Shown: in pieces, positions 62,783 through 64,000 of the stretch
How the letters are laid out: every line of letters starts with the position of its first letter
How positions within the stretch are numbered: position 1 is the stretch's first letter
Source: Burkholderia sp. Ac-20365
GTDB taxonomy: Bacteria > Pseudomonadota > Gammaproteobacteria > Burkholderiales > Burkholderiaceae
Direction: 5' to 3'
DNA length: 64,000 nucleotides
Assembly (NCBI RefSeq): GCF_017104715.1
Contig: NZ_JAAGPI010000028.1
Location: 1 to 64,000, forward strand
Position numbers and translations under genes: made by a program
Notes under the pieces: model-generated
What the model was told of the DNA's origin: nothing
Database searches by the model: none
Seen by the model: only the letters and a program-made list of their open reading frames with translations

Positions 62783-62808
62783 AAGCCCGTTACATGAACG
62801 GGCTTTTT
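62783..62808 (+). terminator. intrinsic terminator
   Basis: AAGCCCGTT, five-base loop, AACGGGCTTTTT: a clean 9-bp stem with a T-tract. It ends the integrase remnant or the DUF1003 unit. From here to 63362 the sequence is AT-richer and I see no gene or clear promoter except near the following porin. Confidence 0.88.
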
Positions 62809-63362
62809 ACTATCGATGCCAGACGGATCGATCACTTTACCGGCTTATAAAAGATTACTTTGCCTTTTCAACCTGAAAATGATTCACATAACCAGTCGCA
62901 TAAAATATCCATCACCCTATTCATCACTGAAAACATAAGGCGAATCGCAAAACTGAAAACGCCTATCAAATTAAAAACAATATGTAATTATTGAGAAGGC
63001 ATCTCAAAATCTGACCTTGCTATTCCAGGTCGAATGCACAGACCTACACAATGAGATCTGCGCCTTACCCCGCATGAACCACGTCGCTTTCAGGCGATTG
63101 CGCAGGAAGATTTTTGCATTGCTTTCGTTTTTATTTCGAATGCTTTTTGCAATTAACAATGGAAGAAGAAAGAAAGAATTCTTTCATTTCCTGATCGTTA
63201 CCATAAAAAATAATTAATGTTCTTTCGCGTCTCCCATCCATAAAGTCTCCTCGCAGGTTAGTAACAGTACGAAATCAATAGGATCACTAACCTGACGTCA
63301 ATGTGCCCTTGCCTCCTGGCTTGTGGCGCTAATAAATCCAACAGCAGGTTTGGAGACAACAT

Positions 63363-64000
63363 ATGAAACTGTCAACCCGCCTATGGCTGGGTGAAGGCCT
63401 CCTTTTGCTTGCAGGTATCGTATCGGGAGGCATCGGATCATCCGCGTATGCGCAAGCGCTTCCCGAATCGCGTGATCAGGAGATACAGGATCTTCGGCGG
63501 CAACTCGCCACCTTGAGCGTGCGCCTGGACCAATTGACAGCGAGCCAGTCTGGTCGAGCGAACGGCGAAACATCTGCCCCTGCGCAACACGCAGGTACAG
63601 CACCTCCTTCCAGCCGGGCAGCAACTGCGTACGCGGAAGCGCCTGCGGCCGCGTCGTCAACAGCCGCTGAACCGGGTGCGTCTAGCGGTCCGGCCTGGAG
63701 CAGCGGCATGCCCTCGCGCATACGGGAATTCCTGACCGCCATCGGCAACATCGAGTTCTACGGCGATCTGAATCTTTCCGCCGACTATGCGACCAAAGGG
63801 CTGAAGAGCAGCTACACGCGACCCGACGGCACGGTCGTCTCGCCGGCAGGCAACATGGGTTGGCAGCCGGATATCTCTTCGAACCTGTCGTATCTCGGCG
63901 TGCGCGGCCAGCACAACTTCGGCGCCTCGCCATTGGCGTTCGTGTTCCAGCTGGAAACACAGATCGACGTATCTGCGACAGCGGGCACGGCCAATTCGAA
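63363..64000 (+). CDS. porin, N-terminal part (cut by the window end)
   Basis: The frame from ATG at 63363 stays open for 212 codons to the window end. Signal peptide ends SAYAQ. A short coiled-coil (QEIQDLRRQLATLSVRLDQL) follows, then an Ala/Pro/Ser-rich linker, then barrel strands IEFYGDLNLSADYATKG and SNLSYLGVRGQHNFG, and FVFQLETQIDVSA, typical of Gram-negative porins. The coiled coil before the barrel is a variant seen in some porins. GGAG lies upstream of the start. The rest of the gene is outside the window. Confidence 0.85.
   Translation, partial: MKLSTRLWLGEGLLLLAGIVSGGIGSSAYAQALPESRDQEIQDLRRQLATLSVRLDQLTASQSGRANGETSAPAQHAGTAPPSSRAATAYAEAPAAASSTAAEPGASSGPAWSSGMPSRIREFLTAIGNIEFYGDLNLSADYATKGLKSSYTRPDGTVVSPAGNMGWQPDISSNLSYLGVRGQHNFGASPLAFVFQLETQIDVSATAGTANS

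Overview
The window looks like a chromosome or megaplasmid segment of a betaproteobacterium of the order Burkholderiales, most likely Paraburkholderia or a close relative. This rests on the high G+C content, the Burkholderia-type trimeric porins, the bcpA-I-(O)-B gene order of the contact-dependent inhibition locus, and a palindrome-bearing intergenic repeat whose translated style I associate with Burkholderia genomes. No tRNA, rRNA, CRISPR array or intact insertion sequence was seen.

Layout. (1) 0.3-1.5 kb: a membrane diguanylate cyclase. (2) 1.6-12.6 kb: a block framed by two copies of a ~655-bp repeat in opposite orientation. Inside it are a porin, an FCD-type GntR regulator with an operator on its own promoter, and a complete D-glucarate/galactarate set: GudD, a lactonase, the aldolase branch (GarL, GarR) and the dehydratase/oxidative branch (KdgD plus an alpha-ketoglutarate-semialdehyde dehydrogenase). 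(3) 12.7-22.7 kb: a LysR regulator divergent from an operon with a split transketolase, an SDR dehydrogenase, a Tat-exported TRAP binding protein, a fused TRAP permease, a second full-length transketolase and a hydroxypyruvate-reductase-like enzyme. There is no sugar kinase or aldolase. (4) 23.1-26.6 kb: a solitary RND pump with a ~140-residue Ser/Thr/Ala-rich insertion.

(5) 26.8-45.1 kb, minus strand: a BcpAIOB/CdiAIB-type two-partner-secretion toxin locus. It holds a ~3150-residue exoprotein, a small two-helix membrane immunity protein, two decayed genes (one a frameshifted DUF1851-type immunity protein), a lipoprotein and the TpsB transporter, followed by a TPR lipoprotein and a long Sel1-repeat protein. 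(6) 45.3-60.2 kb: a long plus-strand organosulfur-type cluster. A HutC-family regulator is followed by an AprA-like flavoprotein, a small 2x[4Fe-4S] ferredoxin, an ABC importer whose binding protein carries a NosL-like C-terminal domain, a HEAT-repeat protein and a DUF971 protein. After a promoter gap come an SsuD-like monooxygenase, a class II aldolase, a 3-mercaptopropionate-dioxygenase-type enzyme and a four-module rhodanese. A LysR gene and a second binding-protein/acyl-CoA-dehydrogenase-like pair close it. (7) 60.3-64 kb: a small membrane protein, an alpha/beta hydrolase, a DUF1003 protein, a scar holding a truncated repeat and a tyrosine-recombinase remnant, and the start of another porin cut by the window end.

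The best candidates for undescribed biology are the AprA-like/ferredoxin/SBP-NosL/HEAT/DUF971 module joined to a thiol-dioxygenase/rhodanese module (region 6), the kinase-free double-transketolase operon (region 3), and the paired ~655-bp palindromic element (region 2). The first 292 bases contain no gene I can support.
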